Translations under genes and position numbers: made by a program
NCBI RefSeq assembly: GCF_020510665.1
Contig: NZ_CP075187.1
Coordinates: forward strand, 1,260,501-1,324,500
Direction of reading: 5' to 3'
Source of the DNA: Dechloromonas denitrificans
GTDB taxonomy: Bacteria > Pseudomonadota > Gammaproteobacteria > Burkholderiales > Rhodocyclaceae
DNA: 64,000 nucleotides
Part shown: positions 1-11,305 of the stretch, piece by piece
Numbering within the stretch: position 1 is the first letter of the stretch
Layout of the letters: each line of letters begins with the position of its first letter
The notes under the pieces: generated by a model
Seen by the model: only the letters and a program-made list of their open reading frames with translations
Databases searched by the model: none
Told to the model about the DNA's origin: nothing

Positions 1-1611
1 GTCCAGGCGTTTGCCCGCCCCGCTGTAGCGGGTACCTATTTCCAGCGTCTTGCCCTCTTCGGGCCGCAACTCGGGGTTCGGTACGTTGTAGCCAGTGCCC
101 TGGCGACTGGAACCAAAGCTCTCGATAGTCGATGGCACGCGGAACGAGGTGCCGACTCCGCTCCATAGCGTGAGATTGTCGTTCCAGTGGTAGGCCAGGC
201 TGACCTCCCCGGTCAGCGGCTGATCTGTCCGCTCGCGGTTGCGCTCATAAGCGGATTGCAGTGTCGGCGAAATGATGGGGCTGGTTTCAGTTCGGCTTTT
301 TACGTAATCCGCTCGCCCCCCCAGCTTTGCCGACCACGCATCCGAGAAGACATAATCGAGTTGGGCGAACAGCCCGACATTGGTCTGTTCGGCATCCGGC
401 GAGTTCTGGCTGATGGGCGTAATGACTGTCTTGCCCGTGCTCAGCGTTGTGACTTCCGAACCGGACTGAGCTCCTTTCCGCATTTCATGGAAAAAATCCG
501 TACCGAAAGTCAGCATATGCGGGCCAAGAGGCATCAGTGCCGAGAGTTTTCCGCCATACACGATGGGGCCGTCGACGATGTTCTCGGAAACCGTCAGCTT
601 GTTTTTTTGCGTGCGGTTCTCCGTCGTCAGCCGCGAATACAGGCTGCGCACGTACAGGCTTGCGTTGAGTTGCTCCACGCCCCAGTCTTCCTGGCGACCT
701 GAATAAGCCAGGCGGGCATAGCGCTCACGCAGTGGGTCTTCGCGTTGGACGACCAGCGGCGAACCAGGTGCACCGCCAATCCCGCCGGCTCGACCGCTCT
801 CCGTATCGGCCGCCTTGAGCGTCAATTCAAGGCGGTGCCCGGGCTGAAGTTGATAACCGGCGCGCAAATCAAACTGGCCAACGGTGAAATCGCTATTGGG
901 AACAGTACCTTCCGGCGACGAAAAATTCCCTGCCGTCCGGTAGCTCACGCCTACCAGCGCATCCAGGCCATTGCCCATGGCCTGCCCTTCGAGCCGGACC
1001 GATTTCATGTCGCTGGCGCTGTTGTACTCCAGCGCCCGGAGCAAAGGGGTAAACGTAAGCGGGCCGTTGACATCACCCTTGGCCCGGCGAGTGATGACGT
1101 TAATTACGCCAACCATCGCATCCGGCCCGTAGAAAGCTGACCCTGGGCCGCGTAACACCTCTATTCGCTCGATCTGGTTGGGGTCGATCAGGTTGAATTC
1201 GAGTGTATTGCGCCCGCGAAAGCGCTCACCATCAACCAGCAGCAAGGTGCGCGGCGTATTTGAATTGAACCCGCGCATCACGATCTGGCCACCTAGCCCG
1301 CCGGAACGTGAATAGGAGACACCCGGAACGTCCTGCAAAACAGACTGCACGTTGGCGAGAGAACGGGTATCCAACGTGTCGGCGGAGATGCGCTTGATTT
1401 CGCTCTGGCCAGCACTCACCGTCACTGTGGGTAGCTCGGCAGTACGCTCGGCTGGGGCCACGTTGGAGGCTGCCTGCTTGGCACGTGCTGACCCAGAATC
1501 ATCTGCGAATACGCCAGATGGTGCCAACAAAGCAATGGCACCAAGCACCGTAGCCGTCAATTTGCGCGGTTGAAAACAGGCATTTGTTGCCCGAGGGAGA
1601 TATCTTTGCAT
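1..1611 (-). CDS. btuB: TonB-dependent vitamin B12 receptor, 5' part (gene runs off the window start)
   Basis: The reading frame is open from an ATG at 1611 to the window edge, giving the first 537 residues of a TonB-dependent outer-membrane receptor. An N-terminal export signal of about 36 residues is followed by a TonB-box-like segment (ELPTVTVSAG). The plug domain carries the typical run QSVLQDVPGVSYSRSG, the LVDGE motif and IERIEVLRGPGSAFYG, and aromatic-rich beta-barrel strands follow. The family imports corrinoids or metal chelates across the outer membrane using TonB energy. BtuB is chosen because a cobalamin riboswitch lies in its leader; the protein sequence alone would only support TonB receptor. 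The C-terminal barrel and terminal aromatic residue are outside the window. Confidence 0.85.
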   Translation of the reverse strand, partial: MQRYLPRATNACFQPRKLTATVLGAIALLAPSGVFADDSGSARAKQAASNVAPAERTAELPTVTVSAGQSEIKRISADTLDTRSLANVQSVLQDVPGVSYSRSGGLGGQIVMRGFNSNTPRTLLLVDGERFRGRNTLEFNLIDPNQIERIEVLRGPGSAFYGPDAMVGVINVITRRAKGDVNGPLTFTPLLRALEYNSASDMKSVRLEGQAMGNGLDALVGVSYRTAGNFSSPEGTVPNSDFTVGQFDLRAGYQLQPGHRLELTLKAADTESGRAGGIGGAPGSPLVVQREDPLRERYARLAYSGRQEDWGVEQLNASLYVRSLYSRLTTENRTQKNKLTVSENIVDGPIVYGGKLSALMPLGPHMLTFGTDFFHEMRKGAQSGSEVTTLSTGKTVITPISQNSPDAEQTNVGLFAQLDYVFSDAWSAKLGGRADYVKSRTETSPIISPTLQSAYERNRERTDQPLTGEVSLAYHWNDNLTLWSGVGTSFRVPSTIESFGSSRQGTGYNVPNPELRPEEGKTLEIGTRYSGAGKRLD

Positions 1612-1744
1612 GGTCAAATCCTTAAACTTGACCGTCTGCACGCGCAAAGATGACCGGCACCGACCCATGGTCGACGCATCGCTGTCACCATCCGCAACCC
1701 CGCAGACGATCCATTGCATACGCTGTGCCGATTTCTCGTACAGC

Positions 1745-1970
1745 AGGAATGCAGCAGGCCGGTCTCCGGGCTCGCCAGGTTTGCTACATCGCCTTCCCAC
1801 GCCATCCGCACGCGTCCGGTTGGACGCCACGTCATGGCGCAGTGGCCGGTGAATCGTTGATTCACCATGATGTAGCCGCACTGGCTTACCGTTGCGGGGG
1901 CAGCCGAGGCATTGCGATCATCGCTGATCGCGCACCTCGTTCCCGTTTCACCCGTTTCGTTACCGAAACA
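1745..1970 (-). promoter_or_regulatory. Cobalamin (AdoCbl) riboswitch in the leader of btuB
   Basis: Read on the minus strand, the leader holds the conserved blocks of the B12 riboswitch in order: GGGAACGAGGTG (1944-1933), GCAACGGTAAGCCAGTGC (1895-1878), a GGCCACTGCGCC block (about 1847-1836) and the B12 box GCCCGGAGACCGGCC (1771-1757). About 140 nt separate the B12 box from the btuB ATG at 1611, enough for an expression platform. Riboswitches of this class repress btuB when adenosylcobalamin is plentiful. The outer limits of the aptamer are approximate. The rest of the 1612-2097 gap holds no supported gene. Confidence 0.93.
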
Positions 1971-2097
1971 GGCACCTGATGCAAGGGGTGACACCTTTGA
2001 AAACAGTCGGGCTGTGTCATTGCCTGAGTCGACAGTTTTTTGTGCCGATGCATCAATAAAGACGTATCGGGACGGACGAATAATACGTGTCACCAGA

Positions 2098-2694
2098 CTA
2101 GGAGGCAATTTGTACCTGCTTGTCGATACCGGATTGATCAAGCGCCTGCTCCAGCAAACTCCGCACTGCAGCATCGGCCCAGTCCTGCTGTATGGCGGGT
2201 GAAAATACGATATCGCCTGGCAGAATCAGGCCCATTTTCGGGTTGACCGCATCTTCGCGAAAACACTGGGCGTAGCCGGTTTCGGTTTCATGGACGATGA
2301 CCGAGTGCAGGCGCACGTCGGCCTCGCCGTTGGTCTTCTCGGTCATGTCCAGCAAGCGGTCGATCAGCAAGAAGAACAGCCGTGAGAATTGCTCCGCACT
2401 GGGCGAGACGGGAATGAGAATCCAGCGCTCGGAAAAGCGCTGGCAGGCGGCGATGTAGTCCGGGTCGTCGCCCGACCAGAGGGCGACGGCGTGGTCGAAG
2501 GCATCGATCAGCGTGCGCGGGCCGTGTTTCAGCAGGCCGAAGTCGTAGACCATTTGGCCGTGGTCGAGCGCGTGGGCTTCGAGCAGTAGTTCGACTTTGT
2601 ACGAGTGGCCGTGGATCGAATGCGAGCAACGCCGCGTGCTGCAGCCGCGCACGATGTGGGCGTTCTCGAACTTGAACAGTTTGCGGATCAGCAT
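2098..2694 (-). CDS. queD: 6-pyruvoyl-tetrahydropterin synthase / QueD family protein
   Basis: This 198-residue protein belongs to the PTPS/QueD family. QueD makes 6-carboxy-5,6,7,8-tetrahydropterin from dihydroneopterin triphosphate for queuosine synthesis. The three expected zinc-binding histidines are visible, in FENAH near the N-terminus and in IHGHSY around residue 30. A Cys lies five residues before the first His of HGH, where E. coli QueD has it four before. A later His follows an Asp (FDHAV), and VHETETGYA matches the C-terminal glutamate motif. It is longer than E. coli QueD (about 120 residues), with extra length in the middle and C-terminus. The start overlaps the thrS stop by 7 nt, so translational coupling is likely. 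Whether it is the cell's main QueD or a second copy cannot be decided here. Confidence 0.85.
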   Translation of the reverse strand: MLIRKLFKFENAHIVRGCSTRRCSHSIHGHSYKVELLLEAHALDHGQMVYDFGLLKHGPRTLIDAFDHAVALWSGDDPDYIAACQRFSERWILIPVSPSAEQFSRLFFLLIDRLLDMTEKTNGEADVRLHSVIVHETETGYAQCFREDAVNPKMGLILPGDIVFSPAIQQDWADAAVRSLLEQALDQSGIDKQVQIAS

Positions 2695-4613
2695 GCTGCC
2701 TCGCTGCCGGGCGGCTGCGCTTCCTGCCGCAGCCGGGCGATGACTTCGGCCAGCGGCAAGCTGCCAAGGTCTTCGCCGGCCCGCGTGCGCAGTGCGACGC
2801 GACCCTCGGCTTTTTCCTTGTCGCCGACGACGAGCAGGTAAGGCATTTTCTGCAGTGTGTATTCACGGATCTTGTAGCCGATCTTTTCGTTGCGCAGATC
2901 GATCGCGGCACGTAGCCCGGCCTTTTTCAAGACTTTCAGCACGCTTTGCGCATAGTCGGCCTGCCCTTCGCTGATATTCAGCACGACGGCTTGCTGCGGT
3001 GCCAGCCAGAGCGGAAAGAGGCCGCTGTAATGCTCAATCAGGATGCCGGTGAAGCGCTCCAGTGAACCGAACAGCGCCCGGTGCAACATGACGGGACGTT
3101 CGCGTTCGCCCTGTTCGCTGATGTAGCTGATGTCGAAGCGCTCGGGCAGGTTGAGGTCGACCTGCAGCGTGCCGCATTGCCAGTCGCGGCCGATGGCGTC
3201 GCGCAGCACGAATTCCAGCTTCGGGCCGTAGAAGGCGCCTTCGCCGGGATTGATCCGGTATTCGATGCCCATCCGGTCGAGCGCCCCGGACAGCGCGCCT
3301 TCGAGCTGGTCCCAGGTGTCGTCGCTGCCGATGCGGTTGGCCGGTCGGGTGGATAGCTTGACGGCGACATCGTCGAAGCCGAAATCGCGGTAGATGGCGA
3401 AGACCAGGGCGATGGTGCTCGCGCATTCGTCCTGCATCTGGGTCGGTGTGCAGAAGATGTGCGCGTCATCCTGGGTGAAATGGCGCACGCGCAGCAGACC
3501 GTGCAATGCGCCGGACGGTTCGTAGCGATGTACCTTGCCGAATTCGGCCATGCGCAGCGGCAGGTCGCGGTAGCTTTTCAGCCCCTGAGCAAAGAGGGAA
3601 ACGGCGCCCGGGCAGTTCATCGGCTTGAGGGCGAAGACGCGCTCGTCCTCGGTGGTCGTCGTGAACATCGCCTCGCGGTAGTTGAACCAGTGGCCGGAAG
3701 TTTCCCACAGGCTGCGGTCCATCACGTCGGGCGTATTGACCTCGACATAATCGGCGCGCTCCTGCTGCGTGCGCATGTAGCCGATCAGTTGCTGGAACAG
3801 GGTCCAGCCTTTCGGGTGCCAGAACACCGAACCGGGCGCGCAGTCGTCGAAATGGAACAGGTCAAGCTGGGCACCGAGCTTGCGGTGATCGCGCTTGCCG
3901 GCTTCTTCTAGGCGAGTCAGATAGCCCTTGAGCGCCTTGGCATCCGGCCAGCAGGTGCCGTAGATACGCTGCAGCATGGCGTTTTTGGCATCGCCGCGCC
4001 AATAGGCGCCGGCCACCTTGGTCAGCTTGAAGGCCTGCAGCTTGCCGGTGCTCGGCACATGCGGGCCACGACAGAGGTCTTCGAAATCGCCCTGGGCATA
4101 CAGCGACAAGGTTTCGCCTTCGGGGATGGTGCGGATCAGTTCGGCCTTGTAGGACTCGCCGAGTTGCTCGAAATGGGCGATGGCTGCGTCGCGCGGCAGT
4201 TCGCGCCGGCTGAGCGGCAGATCGGCGGCGGCGAGTGCCTGCATGCGGGCTTCGATCTGAGCCAGATCGTCGGGGGTGAAAGGGCGCTCGAAAGCGAAGT
4301 CGTAGAAAAAGCCATCCTCGATCACCGGGCCAATGGTGACCTGGGCGCTCGGATAAAGCTGTTTGACGGCCATGGCCAGCAAATGGGCGCAAGAATGGCG
4401 GAGGATTTCCACACCTTCCGGGTCGCGGGCGCTAATCAGGCTGAGGCTGGTATCCCGGTCGAGGACAAAAGCGGTGTCAACCAACCGACCATCGACCCGG
4501 CCGGCCAGGGCGGCCTTGGCCAGACCGGGGCCGATGTCGGCAGCCAGTTCGGCGATGCTGACTGCTTGCGGAAAAGTACGTTGGCTGCCATCGGGCAGCG
4601 TGATGATGGGCAT
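2688..4613 (-). CDS. thrS: Threonine--tRNA ligase
   Basis: Full-length class II threonyl-tRNA synthetase, 641 residues. It has an N-terminal TGS domain (ITLPDGS), an editing domain with HSCAH (about residue 73) and CRGPH, a catalytic core and a C-terminal anticodon-binding domain. The catalytic zinc ligands fall at the E. coli positions: Cys334 (MNCPG), His385 (DDAHIFC) and His511 (MLHRA). The residue after CPG is Ala rather than the His of E. coli. The gene is not followed by infC-rpmI-rplT, the common neighbourhood of proteobacterial thrS. Instead it sits between yidD and queD, downstream of Zur-linked COG0523 genes, so it may be a second, zinc-stress-linked copy. No strong ribosome-binding site is visible; coupling to yidD four bases upstream is plausible. 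Confidence 0.96.
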   Translation of the reverse strand: MPIITLPDGSQRTFPQAVSIAELAADIGPGLAKAALAGRVDGRLVDTAFVLDRDTSLSLISARDPEGVEILRHSCAHLLAMAVKQLYPSAQVTIGPVIEDGFFYDFAFERPFTPDDLAQIEARMQALAAADLPLSRRELPRDAAIAHFEQLGESYKAELIRTIPEGETLSLYAQGDFEDLCRGPHVPSTGKLQAFKLTKVAGAYWRGDAKNAMLQRIYGTCWPDAKALKGYLTRLEEAGKRDHRKLGAQLDLFHFDDCAPGSVFWHPKGWTLFQQLIGYMRTQQERADYVEVNTPDVMDRSLWETSGHWFNYREAMFTTTTEDERVFALKPMNCPGAVSLFAQGLKSYRDLPLRMAEFGKVHRYEPSGALHGLLRVRHFTQDDAHIFCTPTQMQDECASTIALVFAIYRDFGFDDVAVKLSTRPANRIGSDDTWDQLEGALSGALDRMGIEYRINPGEGAFYGPKLEFVLRDAIGRDWQCGTLQVDLNLPERFDISYISEQGERERPVMLHRALFGSLERFTGILIEHYSGLFPLWLAPQQAVVLNISEGQADYAQSVLKVLKKAGLRAAIDLRNEKIGYKIREYTLQKMPYLLVVGDKEKAEGRVALRTRAGEDLGSLPLAEVIARLRQEAQPPGSEAAC

Positions 4614-4616
4614 ATT

Positions 4617-4880
4617 TTAGGGGCTCTTGATGTTGTCAGTGGGGGTGCCCGTGCTGGCCGGCGGGACGGGATCGAGCCCGCCGGGATGCCAGGGGTGGCA
4701 GCGGCCGATACGGCGCAGGGCCAGCCAGCCGCCACGGCGCATGCCATGGACTTGCAGTGCTTCCTGGGCGTAGTGGGAGCAACTGGGATGAAACCGGCAG
4801 CGCGGGCCGAGCAGCGGGCTGATTAACAACTGATAGCCGCGAATGATCAACTGGAGGCCACGGGTCAGCAGGCGTGTCAT
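4617..4880 (-). CDS. yidD: Membrane protein insertion efficiency factor YidD
   Basis: An 87-residue protein with the YidD signature: an amphipathic N-terminus ([17 protein letters not shown]) and the conserved Cys/His block [12 protein letters not shown], followed by a basic stretch and a disordered tail. YidD assists YidC/Sec insertion of inner-membrane proteins. In most bacteria the gene lies in the rpmH-rnpA-yidD-yidC locus near the origin; here it is between cysS (4-nt overlap) and thrS, without those neighbours. It could be a relocated single copy or a second copy. Confidence 0.93.
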   Translation of the reverse strand: MTRLLTRGLQLIIRGYQLLISPLLGPRCRFHPSCSHYAQEALQVHGMRRGGWLALRRIGRCHPWHPGGLDPVPPASTGTPTDNIKSP

Positions 4881-6274
4881 ACCACGGGCTCCGCGTGCAG
4901 GCGATGCCAGGTGGTGCCGGCCGCCTTGTCCTCGATCCCGATGCCCTGCGCGGCGAGTTCGTGACGCAGGGCATCGGCACGGGCGAAATCACGCGCTGCA
5001 CGGGCAGCTTGCCGGGCTGCAATCAGGGTTTCGATGTGTTCGGGGCTCGGGCCGCTGGTTTGCACAGCCGCCATGCCCCCTTGCTGCCGCCACTGGGATG
5101 GGTCGGCTTGCAACAGACCGAGCAAGTCGGCACCGTCACGCAGCGTGGCGTGCAGGCGTGATTGCTCGTCCGGATCGGTACATTTACGCAGGGCGCTGGC
5201 GGTTTCGTGCAGACAGGCGAGTGCCAGCGGCGTGTTCAGGTCATCGGCCAGCGCCGCTTCGACGGCTTCGGCACGCACTTTGGGTGGCGCGCTGCCGGTG
5301 GCTGGCAGGCTACCGTACAGGCGGTCGAGCGCTGCCCGTGCCTGATCGAGTGCGGTCAGCGAAAAGTCTAGCGGCTTGCGGTAGTGACCGGCGAGCAAGG
5401 CGTAGCGGATGACTTCGCCCGGGTAATGCTGCAGCAGGTCGCGCACGGTGCGGAAGTTGCCCAGCGATTTCGACATCTTTTCGCCGTCGACCGTGACATA
5501 GCCGTTGTGCAACCAGTAGCGGCAGTACTGGCCACCATGGGCTCCTTCGCCTTGGGCGATCTCGTTTTCATGGTGGGGAAAAATCAGGTCCTGGCCACCG
5601 CCGTGAATGTCGATCGACGGCCCGAGGTGGGTGTTGATCATCGCCGTGCATTCGATGTGCCAGCCGGGACGGCCGAAGCCCCAGGGACTGTCCCAGCCCG
5701 GCTGTGCCGCGGTCGACGGCTTCCACAGCACGAAATCAGCTGGGTCGCGCTTGTAGGGCGCGACTTCGATCCGCGCACCGGAAATCATGTCCTCGCGGTT
5801 GCGGCCGGAGAGTTTGCCGTAATCCGGCAACGACGGAACGTGAAAAAGGACGTGACCTTCGGCGGCGTAGGCATGGCCGCGCTCGATCAAGCGCTCGATC
5901 AAGGCGATCATCTGCGGTACATGGTCGGTCGCCCAGGGTTCGATACTCGGTGCCAGGGCGTTCAGCTGCGTCATGTCGGCGCGGTAGGCGGCGGCAAAAC
6001 GCTCGGCCAGCACGCGGATAGCCTCACCGTTGGCGGCAGCGGCGGCGTTGATCTTGTCGTCCACGTCGGTGATGTTGCGGGCGTAGACCACCTGCGGAAA
6101 ATGCCGCGACAGCAGCCGGTAGAGCACGTCGAAAACGACCACAGGGCGGGCGTTACCGATATGCACGTAGTTGTAGACGGTGGGGCCGCAGACATACATC
6201 GTGACGCGCTGTGGATCGGCCGGTACAAAAATATCCTTCTGCCGGGTCAGCGTGTTGTGCAGGCGGATGTTCAT
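4877..6274 (-). CDS. cysS: Cysteine--tRNA ligase
   Basis: Full-length class I cysteinyl-tRNA synthetase, 465 residues. It has the HIGH-type motif (HIGNARP near residue 37) and the KMSKS motif ([10 protein letters not shown]). The zinc site used to recognise cysteine is complete: Cys29 (YVCGPT), Cys209 (WHIECTAM), His234 and Glu238 (FPHHENE). The C-terminal helical domain is present. The start overlaps the upstream COG0523 gene by 4 nt (ATGA), and yidD overlaps its end by 4 nt, so it lies inside a zinc-linked operon. It could be the only cysS or a second copy. Confidence 0.96.
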   Translation of the reverse strand: MNIRLHNTLTRQKDIFVPADPQRVTMYVCGPTVYNYVHIGNARPVVVFDVLYRLLSRHFPQVVYARNITDVDDKINAAAAANGEAIRVLAERFAAAYRADMTQLNALAPSIEPWATDHVPQMIALIERLIERGHAYAAEGHVLFHVPSLPDYGKLSGRNREDMISGARIEVAPYKRDPADFVLWKPSTAAQPGWDSPWGFGRPGWHIECTAMINTHLGPSIDIHGGGQDLIFPHHENEIAQGEGAHGGQYCRYWLHNGYVTVDGEKMSKSLGNFRTVRDLLQHYPGEVIRYALLAGHYRKPLDFSLTALDQARAALDRLYGSLPATGSAPPKVRAEAVEAALADDLNTPLALACLHETASALRKCTDPDEQSRLHATLRDGADLLGLLQADPSQWRQQGGMAAVQTSGPSPEHIETLIAARQAARAARDFARADALRHELAAQGIGIEDKAAGTTWHRLHAEPVV

Positions 6275-7380
6275 TTCATTCGCCCTTCGGCCACTAGCGC
6301 TTCCCGGCGCTCGCCGTCGAGCACCCCGCAGAACATGGCGAAGGCTTTTTCGATCAGGAGTTGATCAATGCCGCGGACGATGAACACCAGACGGCTGCGC
6401 TTGTCGTTGTAGGGCGCTTCAGCCGGCCACTCATCGAGTCGGGTATAGGGGTAGTTGGTGTGCTGGACGCATTGAACAACGCGCGGCTTGTCATCGCCGA
6501 TCACATTGAGCAGGCCCTTGATGCGCAGGATGCGGTCGCCCATGCCCTGCAGCACCATGCTGATCGCGTCGACGAAACAGACCCATTGCAGCGGTTGGTC
6601 GAAAGTCAGCGCGAAGCTGTAGACCTCGGCATCGTGGCGGTCGACATCGTGATGGTGATGGTGGTGATGCTCGTGCGCCTTGCGGCGTTCCTCGCGGACC
6701 TTCTCCTCGGCCAGCCAGCCGGCGACATCCGGGGTCTTGCTGCCCGGATCGTAGAGGCCGCAGCCGGTAATCGAGGCCAGTGCAACTTCGCCACGGCGCA
6801 CATAAATCTGCGCTGCGGCCGGATTGATCCGGCGCAAGGTCTGGCTGAGTTGCTCGATCTCCGGTCCTTCGGCCAGATCGCACTTGCTGAGCAGCAGACG
6901 GTCGGCCATCGCCACCTGCTTGACCGCTTCGGGGTGCTGCGCCAGTTGCCCGGCGGCATGCGTCGTATCGACGGCGGTCACGACACCGTCGATACGAAAG
7001 CGCTCGGCAATGAAAAAGTCTTCCATCAGCGTGAAGATCACCGGGGCCGGGTCGGCCAGGCCGGTGGTCTCGATGACCACGCGATTGATCGGGACGATTT
7101 TTCGATGCAGGCTCTTCATGAACAGATCGGTCAGGCTGCGCGTCAGATCGCCGCGCACGGTGCAGCAGATGCAGCCCGAGTCGAGCATGATCAGGTCTTC
7201 GTCGATTTTGCTCACTAAATGGTGGTCGACCGCAACACTGCCGAATTCGTTGATCAGCACCGCCGCCTTGGCCATTTCCGGCTGGCTGAGCAGGTGATTG
7301 AGCAGCGTCGTCTTGCCGGCGCCGAGAAAGCCGGTGAGCAGGGTGACAGGGATACGGTATTCAATGTCCTGAGCCTTCAT
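6271..7380 (-). CDS. COG0523 (CobW-like) GTPase with His-rich loop, putative zinc chaperone
   Basis: A 369-residue P-loop GTPase of the COG0523 family. It has a Walker A motif (GFLGAGKTT, about residues 18-26), the family metal motif CICCTVR, a guanine-specificity SKCD motif and a CobW C-terminal domain. A His-rich stretch (HEH followed by a run of His, then DVDRHD) lies around residues 239-250. Such stretches are common in metal-inserting members. COG0523 proteins deliver metal, often zinc, to client enzymes using GTP. The gene is three bases downstream of a ZigA-like paralogue and overlaps cysS. It should share the Zur-controlled promoter near 8.7 kb. Confidence 0.9.
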   Translation of the reverse strand: MKAQDIEYRIPVTLLTGFLGAGKTTLLNHLLSQPEMAKAAVLINEFGSVAVDHHLVSKIDEDLIMLDSGCICCTVRGDLTRSLTDLFMKSLHRKIVPINRVVIETTGLADPAPVIFTLMEDFFIAERFRIDGVVTAVDTTHAAGQLAQHPEAVKQVAMADRLLLSKCDLAEGPEIEQLSQTLRRINPAAAQIYVRRGEVALASITGCGLYDPGSKTPDVAGWLAEEKVREERRKAHEHHHHHHHDVDRHDAEVYSFALTFDQPLQWVCFVDAISMVLQGMGDRILRIKGLLNVIGDDKPRVVQCVQHTNYPYTRLDEWPAEAPYNDKRSRLVFIVRGIDQLLIEKAFAMFCGVLDGERREALVAEGRMK

Positions 7381-7383
7381 CGC

Positions 7384-8616
<1,233 letters not shown>

Positions 8617-8702
8617 TTTTTTTGGGGGGATCATCGAGTGCCGGAGCAGCACCGCGAAAGACGCTTTCCAGTCGGGTTAACATAGAGGCTTCTGGATACA
8701 TG

Positions 8703-8728
8703 AAATGCAATGTTATAACATTGCATTT
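8703..8728. promoter_or_regulatory. Zur box (26-bp perfect palindrome)
   Basis: The zigA-zur intergenic region contains a perfect inverted repeat whose left arm is AAATGCAATGTTA and right arm its exact reverse complement. The core AATGTTATAACATT fits the proteobacterial Zur box consensus. It is about 20 nt upstream of zur and about 87 nt upstream of zigA, so one operator could control both divergent transcripts, including the aminoacyl-tRNA synthetase genes downstream of zigA. Confidence 0.9.
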
Positions 8729-8748
8729 GCACCACCAAGGCAAAATTT

Positions 8749-9231
8749 ATGAGCACCCCTGTTTCCGACGTTGAGTGTCAGCCATCAAATGGTGGCAATG
8801 CCGCTGCCCTTGATCGGGCCGAAGCTGCCTGCCGCGCACGAGGTGCCAGCCTGACGGCGATCCGCCGCGAGGTGCTGGATCTGCTTTACGGCAGTCCGAC
8901 CGGTGTCAAGGCTTACGATCTACTGGCCCGGATCAAGGAAGCCCGCCCCGGTGCTTCGCCGCCGACCGTCTATCGCGCACTGGATTTCCTGATCGAGCAG
9001 GGTCTGGCGCACAAGATCGGTCGGATGAATCTCTTTGTGGCCTGCCGGCACACCTCGCATCAGATTCCCAGTCTGTTTCTGGTCTGTCCGAAATGCAGCG
9101 GGGTGACCGAATTGCAGGAGCAGTCGGTGATGAGTGCGCTGTCGACCAGCCTGGCCGCAGCCGGGCATCGTCTGGAAAGTCCGGAGGTCGAAATCAGTGC
9201 GCTGTGTCCGAAGTGTGTTGGCGTCGCATAG
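8749..9231 (+). CDS. zur: Zinc uptake regulator Zur (Fur family)
   Basis: A 160-residue Fur-family repressor. The N-terminal winged helix includes TAIRREVLDLLY and PPTVYRALDFLIEQGL. The C-terminal dimerisation domain carries two CxxC pairs for structural zinc (VCPKCSG and LCPKCVG) and His residues in RHTSH. These features, the zigA neighbour and the Zur box in its own promoter favour Zur over Fur. A separate Fur gene lies at 38.5 kb. Zur represses zinc-acquisition and zinc-sparing genes when zinc is bound. Confidence 0.93.
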   Translation: MSTPVSDVECQPSNGGNAAALDRAEAACRARGASLTAIRREVLDLLYGSPTGVKAYDLLARIKEARPGASPPTVYRALDFLIEQGLAHKIGRMNLFVACRHTSHQIPSLFLVCPKCSGVTELQEQSVMSALSTSLAAAGHRLESPEVEISALCPKCVGVA

Positions 9232-9247
9232 ATACTCACTCGCGAAC

Positions 9248-11305
9248 TTAGGTGGATTGAAATTGATCCAGGATGGTTGAGATTTCTTGGGTCGCAAGAG
9301 GCCGTCCAAACAGCCAGCCCTGCAGAATATGACAGCCGCTATCGTTTAATAGCGTAGCCTGCTCGGTTGTTTCGACCCCCTCGGCGACAATTTCCAGGCC
9401 CAGTTGCTGGCCAATCGCAATGATGGTTCGGGCGATCGCCAGCTCTTCCGGAATCCGGGTAATGTTGCGGACGAATGAACGGTCTATTTTCAGGCGATTA
9501 ATTGGCAGACGAGAGAGGCTGGCCAATGCGGAATAGCCGGTCCCGAAATCATCCATGGCCAGGCGGACTCCCATTTTTCGGAGTCGATGCAGTGCATCGG
9601 GAATGGCGGAGTGGCGATCGATATAGAGGCTCTCGGTTAGTTCCAGGATCAATGAACTGGGTGGCAAGCCACTTTCGGCCAGCGCTTCGGCGACCCGTTC
9701 CGGAAAATTCCCGGCATGAAGTTGACGAACTGAGACATTGACTGAAATCGACAACTTGTTGTCGGGGTCAAATTGCTCATGCCATGCCTGCATCTGTTTG
9801 CATGCCTGACGTAGCACCCAGTCGCCGAGCGGTACGATCAGGCCGGTTTCCTCAGCCAGTGGAATGAATTCTGCTGGTGCGATCGGGCCGTCGCTGTGAG
9901 GCCAGCGGATCAGGGCTTCGAAACCATTGAGTCGATTGCCGTTCTGGTTGGAGACAACCGGTTGGTACTGGAGTTCAAAATTACCTTCACTCATTGCCCG
10001 GCGCATTTTCAATTCAAGCGAGAGATGCTGCTCTACCTTGGCGCCCAAGCTTTCGTCGTAAAAATGGTAACCCCCTCGCTCTGTCTGCTTGGCTGCATAC
10101 ATGGCGCTATCACCCTGTTTTATCAAGCTGTCCGGATCGATCGCTGAGCCAGGATGGATGGCGATGCCAATCGAGCACCCCGTCTGCAGGTGATGTTCGG
10201 GCAAGATGATCGGCTCGGCCAGGCTGCCGTTAATCTTGCGAGCAATCGCTGCAGCATCATTCGGATCGTTCAACTCACCAACCACCACAATAAATTCGTC
10301 CCCGCCAAGCCGGGCAACAAAATCGGTATCTCGCACGCAGGCCAGCAAACGTTGCCCGGTTTCTTTCAACACCAGGTCGCCAACTGCATGACCCAGCGAG
10401 TCGTTGATCGTCTTGAAACGATCCAGGTCGAGATAAAAAATTGCCAGCAGTGTCTGGTTGCGGCGGCTTTCGGCCAACATATGGGTCAAGCCAATGCGCA
10501 AGGCGGCGCGGTTGATCAGCCCGGTTAGCGGGTCGTGATATGCGAGGAACTGGATGTGCAGGAGCGCTTTGTTCAACCAGATTCCGACTGTGAGCCAGAT
10601 CAGGCCGGCTAAGATGCCCCACAGGAATAATCCGGCCAACGCAATCTCGCTTAACGAGAAAGGTAGCGACAAACGCTGTTGAACGACCAGCAGCGGGCTG
10701 TTTTCCTGACTGTCCCAGCGTGTCGGTGCCTGGACAAACAGCGCTCCCTGGCGTGCAATACGGCCGATCACTTCCGGCTCCAGAGCAGATGCCTCGCCGG
10801 CCCCGGCCTCACCCAGTGAGGAGGCAACGACACGATTTCGCCAGACCAGATAAAGGCGTAAGTCTGGCTGGCTACCGGAGGTAAGCCAGGCATTATCAAG
10901 CGGAATCAGGCGGATTTTGCTTTGGCCATTGGCTTGTCTCAGGGTGGCGACCCGGTTGATTTGCTGACCGTCAGTTATTCGCCACGACAAGGCTACCTCG
11001 GAAGGACGGGCACCGGATTCAACGCTGAGCATACGCTGCCAGCCTAGATCGGCAGCATGGATGGTCTGGCCTGCATGGTGGGCCAGCGCCGCAAGTTGCC
11101 GGCTGGTCAAGCGCTCCATCTCGAAAAGATAGAATGCCGCACAGGCCAGTAATGAAAAGATGCCCGCCGTGGTCATCGCCAGCAACAGTCGCTTGCCAGC
11201 CTGGACTTCGCGGATGCCGGGTATGGGTAACAGGCGTTCTTCCTTGTTTTTTGCCGATTGATGAGCCTGGTCGTGCAATTTTTCAGCAATATCGGCGCTT
11301 GTCAT
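9248..11305 (-). CDS. Membrane-anchored GGDEF-EAL protein (cyclic di-GMP turnover)
   Basis: About 685 residues from the ATG at 11305, which overlaps the FTR1 stop (ATGA); a longer in-frame extension reads through FTR1 in another frame and is discarded. Two membrane helices flank a periplasmic region of about 170 residues. A GGDEF domain with an intact active site (RLGGDEF) and an EAL domain with intact motifs (FEALIRW, ELTES, DDFGTGYS, EGVET) follow. Both cyclic di-GMP synthesis and hydrolysis are therefore possible. As the last gene of the long minus-strand run, it may tie the upstream pilus and redox genes to cyclic di-GMP. The signal sensed is unknown. Confidence 0.9.
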   Translation of the reverse strand: MTSADIAEKLHDQAHQSAKNKEERLLPIPGIREVQAGKRLLLAMTTAGIFSLLACAAFYLFEMERLTSRQLAALAHHAGQTIHAADLGWQRMLSVESGARPSEVALSWRITDGQQINRVATLRQANGQSKIRLIPLDNAWLTSGSQPDLRLYLVWRNRVVASSLGEAGAGEASALEPEVIGRIARQGALFVQAPTRWDSQENSPLLVVQQRLSLPFSLSEIALAGLFLWGILAGLIWLTVGIWLNKALLHIQFLAYHDPLTGLINRAALRIGLTHMLAESRRNQTLLAIFYLDLDRFKTINDSLGHAVGDLVLKETGQRLLACVRDTDFVARLGGDEFIVVVGELNDPNDAAAIARKINGSLAEPIILPEHHLQTGCSIGIAIHPGSAIDPDSLIKQGDSAMYAAKQTERGGYHFYDESLGAKVEQHLSLELKMRRAMSEGNFELQYQPVVSNQNGNRLNGFEALIRWPHSDGPIAPAEFIPLAEETGLIVPLGDWVLRQACKQMQAWHEQFDPDNKLSISVNVSVRQLHAGNFPERVAEALAESGLPPSSLILELTESLYIDRHSAIPDALHRLRKMGVRLAMDDFGTGYSALASLSRLPINRLKIDRSFVRNITRIPEELAIARTIIAIGQQLGLEIVAEGVETTEQATLLNDSGCHILQGWLFGRPLATQEISTILDQFQST

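Noticed and set aside
2688..6274. Idea that ThrRS and CysRS here are zinc-independent variants
   Set aside because: The zinc ligands are intact in both (Cys334/His385/His511; Cys29/Cys209/His234/Glu238), so only an extra-copy or chaperone-client model remains.
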